From the NCBI RefSeq assembly GCF_004339525.1, contig NZ_SMGE01000001.1:5208001-5272000 (forward strand): a stretch of DNA of 64,000 nucleotides. The letters run 5' to 3'. The translations under genes and the position numbers were made by a program. The DNA is from Flavobacterium sp. 90 (GTDB lineage: Bacteria > Bacteroidota > Bacteroidia > Flavobacteriales > Flavobacteriaceae). The notes under the pieces are model-generated. The model was not told the DNA's origin, did no database searches, and was given only the letters and a program-made list of their open reading frames with translations. Of this stretch, positions 8,631 through 18,305 are shown one piece after another (the first letter of the stretch is position 1; each line of letters opens with the position of its first letter).

Positions 8631-11600
8631 TTAAAGAGAAATATTGGTACCAAAAATAAACGTCCTGGCTACGGGATAATTGGATGTAGCTTGCCCGTTT
8701 GTTAAGGCAGAGCCTGTAGTTCCTTCTGGATTCGTTCCTCTGTATTTTGTAATGGTGAACAAATTGTTTCCGCCCACATAAATTTTCATGTTTGCTATTT
8801 TGGCTCTTTTTACTACAGATGAAGGAAGTGTATAGGCAAGTTGTATATCACGAAGCCTCAAATAATCGGCATCAAGGATATACAAATTAGATGCTTTTGT
8901 AGCTCTTCGGGCTGCCGAAAAATTTCCTAAGTTGGGTTGAGCAAAAATTCCATTCGGATTATCAATAGGATGGTATCTGTTTTCAAAATAATATTTTGTT
9001 GGCAGAGCAAATCCTTCTCCGGCTTCTCCTCTTGAAGCTAAATTTGATTCATACACTTTACGGCCCTCAACACCTGTTAATGAAAAGGATAATGAAAAGT
9101 TTTTGTAAGCAAAAGTATTGGAGAATCCATAAGTGAATTTTGGAGAATAAGTCCCCATTGGTGTCCAGTCTTTGGTGTCAATTATGCCATCTCCATTTAC
9201 ATCTTTTACAATATAATCTCCCATTTGCGTACCTGGTAATTTGGGTGTCTTTGGATCATTAAACTGCTCTTGTGTTTTATACACACCCATAACCTGATAA
9301 CCGTAAAACTCGGCTATAGGACCGCCCACTTTTGTAATAATACTACCTATATCACCAGCAATTATTTGTGTCTGACCTGGAGCCAAAGCCAATACTTCAT
9401 TTTTATTGAAAGAAATATTCGCAGCAGGATTCCATTTTACCTGACCTAAATTGATATCACTGGCAGAGATACTAAAGTCCAGACCTTTATTTAGAACTTT
9501 TCCAATATTTTGTAAGGAGCTACTAAAGCCCGATTGTTGCGGGACAGGCACATCCAGCAATAAATTAGAAGTAGTGGCATTATAATATTCGGCAGTAATG
9601 TCAATTTTTTTAAACAATTGCAAATCCAGACCTAGATTATAAGACGTATTGGTTTCCCACGAAAGGTTTAGATTTGGTGTTGTTGAAGCACTAAAACCCG
9701 AAGCAGGCGTATTGCCCCATATATAATTGTTGGCAGCATTACCACCTGTTACAATACCCAATGAGCCATAAGAACCAATTTGATTGTTGCCTGAACGTCC
9801 CCAGGTCGCTCTCAATTTTCCGAAACTAACAACATCTTGCTCAGGGAAAAATCCTTCTTTACTAAAAATCCAACCAGCTGTTACCGAAGGGAATTTTCCC
9901 CATCTGTTATCAGCTCCAAATCTGGAAGAACCATCCATTCTATAAGAGAACGAGGCAATATACTTATCTGCAAAAATATATTGCAATCTTGAAAAATAAG
10001 AGATTTGCACCCATCTGTATCTGTTAGGATTTACAGTAAAAGAACTGGCCCCGGCAATGTTATCTATATTATCATCGGCAATATTAGCTCCGGTTATGAT
10101 CGTTGAGAATGAATTTTCTTTCTGGTAACTGTAGCCTGTCAAGAGTGTAAAATCGTGCTTGTCAATTTTTTTAGAATAGGTTAAGGTATGTTCCAATAAG
10201 TAATTCGTTAATGATCCGTCAGTCTCTGAGGTAATTGCCGGCTTAGGTGCAGGTGTGCGATAAGCTCCCAGATTAGACGGGTTATAAAAATCAAACATAC
10301 TTTGTGAAAAATCTCCGCCTAAAGTAAATTTATATTTTAAGCCTTTTATTATAGCATAGTTGATAAAAGCATTTCCATAAAGTTTGAAGAAAGTACGGTT
10401 GTTTTTTACCATATTAAGATAAGCAATCGGATTTTCTACTAAGGCACCATCTTCGGGCTGATTGGCTTTTATTTGTTGACTAATAGCCAAAGTACCGTCA
10501 TCATTATACGGTTTGAAGAAAGGATACATTACTGCTATTGCACCAATTGGTTCGTCAAAACTACCATTGGCATCATAATACCGTTGTGTTGTATAAGAAG
10601 GATTAAGGCTTATGCCAAATTCAGCCCTATCAGATATTTTATTGTTCAGTTTTATACTGGCACTGTAACGTTTTAGTCCGTTTTCGACCACTAAACCTTC
10701 CTGATTAAAGGCATTGAAAGAGGTATAGTAAGATGTTTTTCCGTTGCCGCCGCTCAAAGCCACATTTATATTACTTATAGGTGCTGTACGGAATATTTCA
10801 TTCGACCAGTTTGTATCTGTTAGGCCGGTTTGGTTGTTTAAGTAAGGATCCAGATAATTTAGACGTAATTCTCTAAGCGAAGCTCCTTTTGCAACTCTGG
10901 TCGCACGGTCATCGGTTATACTTCTGTTCGCTGGATCTTTTGATATATAGCCCTGATCTCTTGCTTCAGTAAAAAAAATAGCGGCATCATGCGCATTAAC
11001 ATATTCTACTTTATCTGATCGTTGTTGAAATCCGCTGTAAGCATCTATAGTTACATTAAATATGTCGGCCTTACTTTTTTTGGTGGTGATAAGAATTACG
11101 CCATTTGCCGCTCTGGAACCGTAAATAGATGCAGATGCAGGATCTTTCAATACTTCAAGGCTTTCTATGTCATTTGGATTAATGTAATTGAAAGAAGTTC
11201 CTTCCGTTAGAGGAAAACCATCTACTACAACCAAAGGGCTGCGTCCTGCAGTCAGCGTACCAATACCTCTAATGAGGATTTGAGGATTTGAACCCGGTTG
11301 CCCGGAAGCTTCGTTAATTTGAATACCGGCAGCTTTACCGCTCAATTGCTGAGCAAAGTTGCTTCCGCTATAATTAGATAATTGCTCCGCACTCACTTTG
11401 GTCACAGAACCTGTAACAAAACGCTTTTGCTGGGTACCATAACCAACCACGACTACTTCGTTTAATTTCTCGTTGCCATCTTTTAGCCTTGCCAAAAGTG
11501 TGTTAGTACCTGCTTTTACTGTAAATGAATTTATTTGAGTAGATTGATATCCTACAGAGGAAAAAGAGAAGTTATAGATTTCTCCTAATTTTAGTGCAGA

Positions 11601-11825
11601 AGTTGTAAATAAACCTTTTTCATCAGTAATACTTGAGTCTACTATTTTATGATCATTGTTTTCAATTTGTACGGTTACTCCCGGAAGAGACTCGCCATTT
11701 TCGGATATTACTGTACCCGATACAATTGGGTTTTGCGTTTGTGCAATGGCCTGAGTGACAACAAACAGTAATAGGCAGGTAAGTAAAGGCCATTTTCTTT
11801 TTTTTGGCATAAATAATAGATTCAT
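8631..11825 (-). CDS. SusC/RagA-family TonB-dependent outer-membrane transporter
   Basis: A 1064-residue importer. A signal peptide ends near residue 29 (VTQAIAQ); a second ATG at 11810 (MPKKRKW) is an equally good start. Residues about 36-120 form the carboxypeptidase-regulatory-like domain (VSGTVISENGESLPGVTV). The TonB-box-like stretch (LNEVVVVGYG) and plug follow, with IRGIGTLTAGRSPLVVVDG typical of SusC. The beta-barrel ends at residue 1064 with the expected C-terminal hydrophobic strand. Unlike many FecR-coupled transporters, there is no STN signalling domain between the signal peptide and the regulatory-like domain, although an ECF sigma/FecR pair lies immediately upstream. Confidence 0.95.
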   Translation of the reverse strand: MNLLFMPKKRKWPLLTCLLLFVVTQAIAQTQNPIVSGTVISENGESLPGVTVQIENNDHKIVDSSITDEKGLFTTSALKLGEIYNFSFSSVGYQSTQINSFTVKAGTNTLLARLKDGNEKLNEVVVVGYGTQQKRFVTGSVTKVSAEQLSNYSGSNFAQQLSGKAAGIQINEASGQPGSNPQILIRGIGTLTAGRSPLVVVDGFPLTEGTSFNYINPNDIESLEVLKDPASASIYGSRAANGVILITTKKSKADIFNVTIDAYSGFQQRSDKVEYVNAHDAAIFFTEARDQGYISKDPANRSITDDRATRVAKGASLRELRLNYLDPYLNNQTGLTDTNWSNEIFRTAPISNINVALSGGNGKTSYYTSFNAFNQEGLVVENGLKRYSASIKLNNKISDRAEFGISLNPSYTTQRYYDANGSFDEPIGAIAVMYPFFKPYNDDGTLAISQQIKANQPEDGALVENPIAYLNMVKNNRTFFKLYGNAFINYAIIKGLKYKFTLGGDFSQSMFDFYNPSNLGAYRTPAPKPAITSETDGSLTNYLLEHTLTYSKKIDKHDFTLLTGYSYQKENSFSTIITGANIADDNIDNIAGASSFTVNPNRYRWVQISYFSRLQYIFADKYIASFSYRMDGSSRFGADNRWGKFPSVTAGWIFSKEGFFPEQDVVSFGKLRATWGRSGNNQIGSYGSLGIVTGGNAANNYIWGNTPASGFSASTTPNLNLSWETNTSYNLGLDLQLFKKIDITAEYYNATTSNLLLDVPVPQQSGFSSSLQNIGKVLNKGLDFSISASDINLGQVKWNPAANISFNKNEVLALAPGQTQIIAGDIGSIITKVGGPIAEFYGYQVMGVYKTQEQFNDPKTPKLPGTQMGDYIVKDVNGDGIIDTKDWTPMGTYSPKFTYGFSNTFAYKNFSLSFSLTGVEGRKVYESNLASRGEAGEGFALPTKYYFENRYHPIDNPNGIFAQPNLGNFSAARRATKASNLYILDADYLRLRDIQLAYTLPSSVVKRAKIANMKIYVGGNNLFTITKYRGTNPEGTTGSALTNGQATSNYPVARTFIFGTNISL

Positions 11826-11862
11826 TTTGTTTTTTTGTTTTAGGCGTTAAATTTTAATTGTT

Positions 11863-12927
11863 CTACTTTGTTATAATGAGTTTTCCTTGCTCTTCTTTTA
11901 ATTTTAATTCATTCATATTTACTATGATGGATAATACAGTGTTGAGCTTATCTGTTTGTTCAACTCTTCCTGTAAAATAAAGTCCTTCAACAGTTTCCTT
12001 GTCGTAGTCTATAGTCGTTTTGTATCTTTCACTTAGTTTCTGTAGTACCATATTAAGTGGTGTATTATTGAAATTAAGAGAGCGATTGTTTGTCACTATT
12101 TGATTCTTAGAAATAATTTTAGCCATAGTTGGCAGCGTATTTTCGTTTAATCTAAATGTGCTTATTTCGTATTTGGCACTTAGCTTATTCAAAGTCACCA
12201 ATTGTCCGGGTTTTAGATAGATATCCGGAATGTTTTTCCCCTTGCTATGTGTATCTCGCACTCTTACGTGTCCTTCAAAAAGTTTTACCTCAATTTGATT
12301 CTCCTTAGTGCTGGTTACTAAGAATTGTGTGCCCAGTGCGGTGGTAGCAAATCCCTGAGAAAATACGCTGAAAGGTCTTGCCTTATTTTTGGCAACTTTA
12401 AATATTGCTTTTCCTTTGAGGTTGATTATCCTGTCTTTTTTATTAAATTCCTGATTGTAAGAAATCGCACTTTTAGGAAATAAAACAATTGCAGATCCAT
12501 CAGGCAAACCAACATTTATGCTATGATGTTGCTTATTTTGAATTATTTTGAATTTTTGAATTACTTGCGCAATTTTGTTATCTGGTGTATTCAGGGAGTG
12601 ATAATTTATTTGAAAAAGAAATAAAGTACAAATACCAACTATAGCTGCTGCGGCCCACCAGATATATCTTGAACCAAAAGTCAATCGTTTTGGTTGACGC
12701 ATTTCCATCTCGTCAATAGATTTCAAAATGCGCTCTAAAAGTATTGCCTTGTTTTTATTGTTTTGAAGAGGGTCAGTGTCCTGCTCGTATAATTTTCTAA
12801 AATGATTTTTGACTTGATTACTTTCTTCGTCGTTTACATTTTTTAAAGCATTTTCCAATATTGTGATTTCTTCGGAACTTATAGTCCCTTTCCACAATTT
12901 TTCAATAAGTGATTGAATTTTACCCAT
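11863..12927 (-). CDS. FecR-family anti-sigma factor
   Basis: A 354-residue membrane anti-sigma factor. The cytoplasmic N-terminal part (1-85) would hold the ECF sigma factor. One membrane segment is visible at about 88-106 (IWWAAAAIVGICTLFLF). The periplasmic FecR domain (about 130-260) contains LPDGSAIVLFPKSAISY and the VKLFEGHVRV strand, and a C-terminal DUF4974-type domain (NNTPLNMVLQKLSERYKTT) ends the protein. It lies 165 bp downstream of the sigma gene and 37 bp upstream of susC. It is the expected link between outer-membrane substrate loading and transcription of the locus. Confidence 0.93.
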   Translation of the reverse strand: MGKIQSLIEKLWKGTISSEEITILENALKNVNDEESNQVKNHFRKLYEQDTDPLQNNKNKAILLERILKSIDEMEMRQPKRLTFGSRYIWWAAAAIVGICTLFLFQINYHSLNTPDNKIAQVIQKFKIIQNKQHHSINVGLPDGSAIVLFPKSAISYNQEFNKKDRIINLKGKAIFKVAKNKARPFSVFSQGFATTALGTQFLVTSTKENQIEVKLFEGHVRVRDTHSKGKNIPDIYLKPGQLVTLNKLSAKYEISTFRLNENTLPTMAKIISKNQIVTNNRSLNFNNTPLNMVLQKLSERYKTTIDYDKETVEGLYFTGRVEQTDKLNTVLSIIVNMNELKLKEEQGKLIITK

Positions 12928-13092
12928 AGTATAAATTAAATGTCTTGTCCTTAAAATAAGAAGGGGTATTTGTCATACCGCAACTATTCTAAAAACGCAC
13001 GACATCCAAAAATGGGGGGTGTAGTGTTCGTTAAGGAATTATGAACAAAAAAAGGATTAATTGTAAAATTCCAGGCTTTGCACGCAAACAGA

Positions 13093-13692
13093 CTACATAT
13101 GGAAGTATAAACCGATGATAAATAAAGATATCGCCGATTCTTTTTTGTAGGTATTTACGGTGTAGGTATGCACAAATTTTAGAGCAAGGGTAATATGCTC
13201 TTTTACCGTTTCTGAAGATATGTTCATAATTTCGGCAGCCTCTGCATAGGTTTTTCCTTGTAGTTTACAAAGTTCAAAGGCTTGTTTTTTGCGCAACGGT
13301 AACTGATTAATAGCTTCCGCTAAAATATTTTCTTTGATGTTCTCTATTTCGACTTCACTTTCAGGATCATATTCAAAATTGACATCTGCTTTCATGGATT
13401 CCAGATACTTTCTTTCTTTAATCAATTTTCTGATATGAGAAATAGACTGATTGTAACTAACAGAGAACAACCATGAAGCTACTGCGTGCTCATCGTCAAA
13501 TTTGTGTTTGTTTTCCCAAAGTTTCAAAAAAACTTCCTGCAATACATCTTCAACAACATCGGTGTGTGGGATAAGCCGTGCGATATTGTTAAATACGATT
13601 TGTTGATATTGATTATAAACAGCTACAAAAGCATCTTTATTACCGTTGGCAAAAGAAATAATAATCTCATCATTTAGCTTATTTAAAGACAT
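13093..13692 (-). CDS. ECF-type RNA polymerase sigma-70 factor
   Basis: A 199-residue ECF sigma factor of the Bacteroidota FecR-linked group. Region 2 is at about 8-75 (FVAVYNQYQQIVFNNIARLIP, then VVEDVLQEVFLKLWENK). Region 4 with its helix-turn-helix is at about 125-180 (QLPLRKKQAFELCKLQGKTYAEAAEIMNIS in part). It is the first gene of the minus-strand run and is divergent from the PhoD gene, 637 bp away. It would direct polymerase to its own operon once FecR releases it. The C-terminal tail (SAISLFIIGLYFHM) is unusually hydrophobic. Confidence 0.94.
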   Translation of the reverse strand: MSLNKLNDEIIISFANGNKDAFVAVYNQYQQIVFNNIARLIPHTDVVEDVLQEVFLKLWENKHKFDDEHAVASWLFSVSYNQSISHIRKLIKERKYLESMKADVNFEYDPESEVEIENIKENILAEAINQLPLRKKQAFELCKLQGKTYAEAAEIMNISSETVKEHITLALKFVHTYTVNTYKKESAISLFIIGLYFHM

Positions 13693-14329
13693 TTAGCTGT
13701 TTATTGTAAATAGTGAGTGTACCAATTGTAATAAATTATCATTATTAGTTTTTATTTAAACGAATAATAAATTTGATTTTATTTTGCGAAATTATACCCT
13801 CCCTAACAAACTCTTATTATGTTATTCGTTAACAAAATAATACCAAATCATTAAGTTGTTATTATAAGTGATATTTTCCCACAAGAAAGATAGCTCTTGA
13901 AATAGAATTCCTCTGAAGATTCCAAAATACTATCCAGAGTGAGTATTATTTAGGAACTACTAAAAAAATTTACAGTGCCAATATTACCTTTTAATTTATA
14001 GGTTTTGTTTTTATTTGATAATTCTTTTAAGCAAAGTTATTGTAGTGCTTTTTCAAAATCATAACCGTATCTGGAATGAAATTTTTTGATGCGGTAATTG
14101 CCGTTTGCATCTTTGTTATTAATATTCAATTGTATTCTAAAGCTTTGTATTTCTTAATCATAGACTAGTTTTGACAAAGTCTTCATTGTAAAAAAAAGCA
14201 CAAACTCCATTAAATAGATTGATAATTTATTATAGTAAATGGATTGTTAATATTAATAAAAGGTAATGTTAAAAATGCCGTAACCTGAGTTGAAAGATTA
14301 AATTGTTTTTTTGATATAAAAATTTTTTT
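13693..14329. other. Long divergent intergenic region, sigma gene to phoD
   Basis: This 637-bp AT-rich stretch separates the sigma-factor gene from the PhoD gene and must hold both promoters. I cannot point to a convincing -33/-7 pair on either strand. The one coding-like signal is the minus-strand remnant at 14037-14153. Confidence 0.5.
14037..14153 (-). pseudogene. Remnant 3' end of a lost coding sequence
   Basis: The minus strand encodes 38 open codons ending at the TAA at 14037-14039, bounded upstream by a TAA and with no Met. The product includes NINNKDANGNYRIKKFHSRY, followed by GYDFEKALQ. It reads like the end of a real globular protein rather than random AT-rich frame. I do not recognise the family. 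It points to a deletion between the sigma gene and phoD that left only the tail of a former gene. Confidence 0.4.
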
Positions 14330-16081
14330 ATGGAAAATAACAATGATTTAGGGAGAAGAAAGTTTCTTAGAAATTCTTTATTGGTTGCTGGAGGAGTTTT
14401 CATCGCTCCACTTATAGAAAGCTGTAGTAACGATGATAAAACAGATAATAGTAGCGCTCCAGATGGAATGAAAAATGAAGGGTTTGAGACAGGAGTAGCC
14501 AGTTTTGATCCTACTGAAACCGGAGTAATTATCTGGACAAGATATTCAACAGGTTTAGATGCTGAAATTACCTGGGAGTTAAGCAAGGATGCCGCCTTTT
14601 CTGAAGTAACAAGAAAGGGGCAGGCCGGAGCATCTTCGACGAATGATTTTACAATAGCGGTAGATATTCAGAACATTTCTTCCAATACAAAATATTATTA
14701 TAGATTTTATAATGCCAAAACCAAACAAGTAACTGTTACCGGAGAAACTCGTACGCTGCCTTCTAAAACAGATAGTGTAAATGATGTAAAAATGGCTGTT
14801 GTTTCCTGTTCTAATTTTCCGGCAGGACTTTTCAATGTATATGGAGCGATTGCTTCTTCAGATGCCGATGTAGTGGTTCATCTTGGGGATTATATTTACG
14901 AATATGCACCGGGACAGTACGGAACAAATCCTTTTACCAATGCATTGGGCAGAGAACATAAACCAGCCAGAGAAATTTTAAGTCTCAGCGATTACAGAGA
15001 GCGTTACAGACAATATAGAGGAGATAAAAATCTTCAGCTTCTTCATCAGAAAAAGCCTTTTATATGTGTTTGGGATGACCATGAGTTTGCTAATGACACC
15101 TATAAATCCGGTGCCGAAAACCATCAGCCATCCGAAGGAGATTTTCAAATGAGAAAAATGGCTGCTTTTCAAGCTTATAGCGAATATATTCCCCTTAAAA
15201 CAGGAAAAGATCTTAGAATTTACAGAAGTTTTAATTTCGGTACTATTCTTTCACTTTATATGATGGATACCAGAGTTATAGCAAGAGATAAGCAGATGAG
15301 TTATGCTGATTATATTGATAATGGTGGAAATTTTGACCAGACAAAATTTAGAACAGATCTTTTAAGCCCAAGCAGAAAATTAATAGGAAGCGAACAAATG
15401 ACATGGTTAGGATCACAGATCAATGCAGATACTGCTAAATGGAAAGTATTAGGTCAGCAGATTCTGATGACAAAAATGCTGATTCCTGCAGAGCTACTGC
15501 TGCTTTTGAACCAAATTTTAGCAGAAGTAGACCAATTAGGAAGTGCACAGCCAGCGACCATGCAGGCTCTTGTTAATGCAATATCAGAACTTGTCGTTAT
15601 TAAAATGAGACATAAACAAAGTGATCCTTCTTTGACTGCTCAGGAAATTGCGAGAGTTACCACAACTTTGCCATACAATCTGGATGCCTGGGATGGTTAT
15701 TTTGCAGAAAGAGAACAATTGTATGCGATACTTTCTGGAAAAAATGTTGTGGTTTTAGCCGGAGACACTCATAATGCATGGATGGGGAAACTTACCGATA
15801 TGCAGGGAAATCATCTAGGAACTGAAATAGCGTGCAGTTCTGTTTCTTCGCCAGGACTGGAAGCTTATCTTGGAATTACATCCGATCCTAAAAAGGCGAT
15901 AGAATTAGCACAAGCATTTACAGTACTGATTGATGATTTAGAATATGCAAATTTGTATAAACGAGGATATACATATCTTAAATTTACATCATCTGGTTCT
16001 GAAGCTGAATGGCGATTTGTAGATAATGTAACAACTGAGACGATCAATACTATTACAGAAAAGAAATATACGATAGCATAA
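14330..16081 (+). CDS. phoD: PhoD-family alkaline phosphatase, Tat-exported lipoprotein
   Basis: A 583-residue phosphodiesterase/alkaline phosphatase. The Tat signal GRRKFLRNSL leads into a lipobox-like IESC near residue 33. The N-terminal Fn3-like PhoD_N domain is at about 48-140. The metallophosphatase core carries VVHLGDYIYEY, WDDHEFANDTY and VVLAGDTHNAWMG, which provide the metal ligands. It is transcribed away from the minus-strand phosphate locus and adds a third exported phosphoesterase to it. Two hairpins lie downstream. Confidence 0.93.
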   Translation: MENNNDLGRRKFLRNSLLVAGGVFIAPLIESCSNDDKTDNSSAPDGMKNEGFETGVASFDPTETGVIIWTRYSTGLDAEITWELSKDAAFSEVTRKGQAGASSTNDFTIAVDIQNISSNTKYYYRFYNAKTKQVTVTGETRTLPSKTDSVNDVKMAVVSCSNFPAGLFNVYGAIASSDADVVVHLGDYIYEYAPGQYGTNPFTNALGREHKPAREILSLSDYRERYRQYRGDKNLQLLHQKKPFICVWDDHEFANDTYKSGAENHQPSEGDFQMRKMAAFQAYSEYIPLKTGKDLRIYRSFNFGTILSLYMMDTRVIARDKQMSYADYIDNGGNFDQTKFRTDLLSPSRKLIGSEQMTWLGSQINADTAKWKVLGQQILMTKMLIPAELLLLLNQILAEVDQLGSAQPATMQALVNAISELVVIKMRHKQSDPSLTAQEIARVTTTLPYNLDAWDGYFAEREQLYAILSGKNVVVLAGDTHNAWMGKLTDMQGNHLGTEIACSSVSSPGLEAYLGITSDPKKAIELAQAFTVLIDDLEYANLYKRGYTYLKFTSSGSEAEWRFVDNVTTETINTITEKKYTIA

Positions 16082-16157
16082 TATATTTATGTTTATTTGG
16101 TACTGATAGAACTTTTTCGGTACTGCAAAAAAACTTAATAAATTGCAATTATAAATT

Positions 16158-16192
16158 AAATCGGGGCAGGAGTAATCATGTTCCGATTTTTT
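16158..16192 (+). terminator. Probable terminator after phoD
   Basis: AAATCGG and CCGATTT pair across a roughly 15-nt loop and are followed by a T-run. It lies 77 bp after the PhoD stop. Confidence 0.5.
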
Positions 16193-16290
16193 ATATCATT
16201 CTTTATCAGTACTATAATGATAGTTCAGTTTTTGAAAACACTTGCCTTCAGGTCACAACCAGACAGACCGAATTTTAAAGGAATTCTAAA

Positions 16291-16331
16291 TAAAAAAAGG
16301 AAACAGCGAGTAAACGCTGTTTCCTTTTTTA
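16291..16331. terminator. Bidirectional terminator between phoD and the beta-helix gene
   Basis: AAAAAAGGAAACAGCG (16293-16308) pairs with CGCTGTTTCCTTTTTT (16315-16330) around AGTAAA. It has runs of A and T on its two sides and sits between convergent genes. Confidence 0.85.
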
Positions 16332-16357
16332 TTAGTTTTTAGAAAAACAATTCAGAT

Positions 16358-17647
16358 TTATCTGCCGCTTGAGGCTGTTATTTTTCCTAATTGAAGTCTA
16401 TAGTCAGGTCTTTTTGTATTAGATATATCAACAAAAGTTTCTTTGTTATCAGTTTGTGAGTAAACATTAAAGAATACGCTGTTTCCGTACCAGTTTTCTA
16501 AATCTGTATTGTCAGCTTTGTTTTCTGTAAAGATATTACCACTGCATTGATTAAAGAACATTTCTTCAAATCTGATTTTTTTTAGATTAGCATCATTGAT
16601 TTCAGTTTTGCTGTCTATCAACACCGCAGGATTAAAACCAGAAACTACACTTCTTTTCATTTCCAAAGATGAATTTTCAGCAACGTAAATAGCTTCTTTT
16701 ATTAAACCAGACTGAATATCGGCTTTAATATTTTCGCTATCGTTTAACATTGTTAAGTTTGTAGCTGTAACAAATGTTGCTTTTTTAGTAAAGTCAGTTT
16801 CGTTTTTCTTTTCATAGGATTTTACCTCCACACATCTGGATCCATCTTTATTGCTCGATAAATAAGATGACCTTACAGCTAATGAATTAAATAATCGGCA
16901 TTGGACTCCCTGCGTAAATTTAAAATCATCATTAATAGATTTAAAGGATACTAATTGAGAGATATTCACATCACCTCCATAAAAAGCAAATGAATCACCA
17001 CCTGAGTAACTTACCATGATATTCTCCAAAATGGTTTTATTACCCACTCCTGCAACAGTCAATCCATTAAAAGGATCCATTCCTTTAACTTTTTTACCGG
17101 CAAATTCAATTCGTACATATTTTAATACTCCTGAATTTGAAGCTTGGTTGTTCCCTCCATATATAGTAAGTGCCGGATCAAGATCCATACTGTAAGAACC
17201 AGCATTGCCAAATTTATTTATTGGAGCATCACCAAGAATTACTAAGCCACCCCAATCGCCTGCTTTTTTCATGCTTTGGTTTGAGGTAAATATAATAGGG
17301 TCTGTTTCCTGTCCTGCCGCCATGATTTGGGCTCCTTTTGTGATTACAAGAGTACCTTTTGAAACAGCATCTCCAATAATTACTGTACCAGGCTCAATAG
17401 TGAGCACTGCATTATTAGTCACATATACATTTCCTTGAAGTATATATACATTTCTTTTCAGCAGTTTTGTATTTTCAGTAATATTTCCAGCTAAAATTTG
17501 ATTAGCATCTTTAGAATCAGTCTTTTGAGGCTTAAATTCTGTCCAGTTATCCAGCCAGTTGCTGTATCCTATAATTCCTTTTTCCTGTTGTGCACTTGCG
17601 CCAGCAGCTGCAAGCAGCAGGCAAATCATTAGAGTAATTTTTTTCAT
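16358..17647 (-). CDS. Exported right-handed beta-helix protein of unknown function
   Basis: A 429-residue secreted protein. The signal peptide ends near residue 19 (AAGASAQ). The body has the alternating short hydrophobic strands and turns of a parallel beta-helix: NAVLTIEPGTVIIGD, TLVITKGAQIMAAG, GDWGGLVILGDAP, GVLKYVRIEFAGKK. No catalytic motif of a known lyase or hydrolase is apparent, and there is no C-terminal sorting domain that I recognise. It lies tail-to-tail with phoD. Similar beta-helix proteins in Bacteroidota often sit with outer-membrane uptake or phosphatase genes, so a role in the phosphate locus is possible but unproven. Confidence 0.75.
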   Translation of the reverse strand: MKKITLMICLLLAAAGASAQQEKGIIGYSNWLDNWTEFKPQKTDSKDANQILAGNITENTKLLKRNVYILQGNVYVTNNAVLTIEPGTVIIGDAVSKGTLVITKGAQIMAAGQETDPIIFTSNQSMKKAGDWGGLVILGDAPINKFGNAGSYSMDLDPALTIYGGNNQASNSGVLKYVRIEFAGKKVKGMDPFNGLTVAGVGNKTILENIMVSYSGGDSFAFYGGDVNISQLVSFKSINDDFKFTQGVQCRLFNSLAVRSSYLSSNKDGSRCVEVKSYEKKNETDFTKKATFVTATNLTMLNDSENIKADIQSGLIKEAIYVAENSSLEMKRSVVSGFNPAVLIDSKTEINDANLKKIRFEEMFFNQCSGNIFTENKADNTDLENWYGNSVFFNVYSQTDNKETFVDISNTKRPDYRLQLGKITASSGR

Positions 17648-17931
17648 AGTCTTGGGGGCTATTAGGTATTATATGTTTTTTTGACATCCAGAAAACAAAG
17701 TATATAAATTAACAACATTTTTTGCAATCTTCGGCAATTAATCTGAAAAATAATATCATTTTAAAAAATGATAAAGCAAATTGCCGTGGTGTCCATTACA
17801 AATATAGAGAAACAAGTTGAAGTCTGCGAATAGATTTACTCATATTTAACATCAGAGAGAGAAAATTTAACAGTGCAGCTAATATCGCCTTGCACAGCAA
17901 TTAAATAATAAACTTCGGAAGGTATCAGACA

Positions 17932-18130
17932 GGTACAATAATGGTACAAATAGGATAAACTATCTGCAAATGAAATTATATAAACAGAAAGAGTCCCAGT
18001 TAAAATGCCGTTTTAAAACATTTTAACTGGGATTCTTTGTTTTATTTTGTGATGTTTTGTGTGCTCTATTTTCGATGCAGAAATTAGAAGTCCAGTGTTT
18101 GCTGGTGTTAACAGATCTCGAGGTACAAAT
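17932..18130 (+). repeat. Left copy of the island-flanking direct repeat
   Basis: Block A (17932-17953) has two GGTACAA words 11 bp apart and matches 48358-48379 at 19 of 22 positions. Block B (18067-18130) contains GATGCAGAAATTA, then TGTTTGCTGG, then AGGTACAAAT; the same words in the same order occur at 48461-48525. Both blocks have the same order and orientation at the two sites, about 30.4 kb apart. Repeated GGTACAA words suggest recombinase arm or attachment sequences, which is inference. Confidence 0.6.
17990..18036. terminator. Strong hairpin, terminator-like
   Basis: AGAGTCCCAGTTAAAATG pairs with CATTTTAACTGGGATTCT (one mismatch) around an 11-nt loop. The plus strand continues with TTTGTTTTATTTT. 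No gene ends here, so it may be what remains from a deleted gene inside the left repeat. Confidence 0.6.
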
Positions 18131-18305
18131 AAAGTATTAATCTGAACAAAATAACACAAAATAACAACAAACAAACTTTTATAAATTTTTCAATTGAATG
18201 ACCGTATTTTGTCAATTTGTAGAAGTATATTTTTAAGAACACATTAACCCAGAGGTTAGTATAAAAGTATAAATTTATTTGAGAAAAATAGTTTTAATTA
18301 TATTT

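Noticed and set aside
17932..18130. CRISPR-like or satellite repeat from the GGTACAA words
   Set aside because: Only two blocks per site, irregular spacing and no spacers of uniform length.
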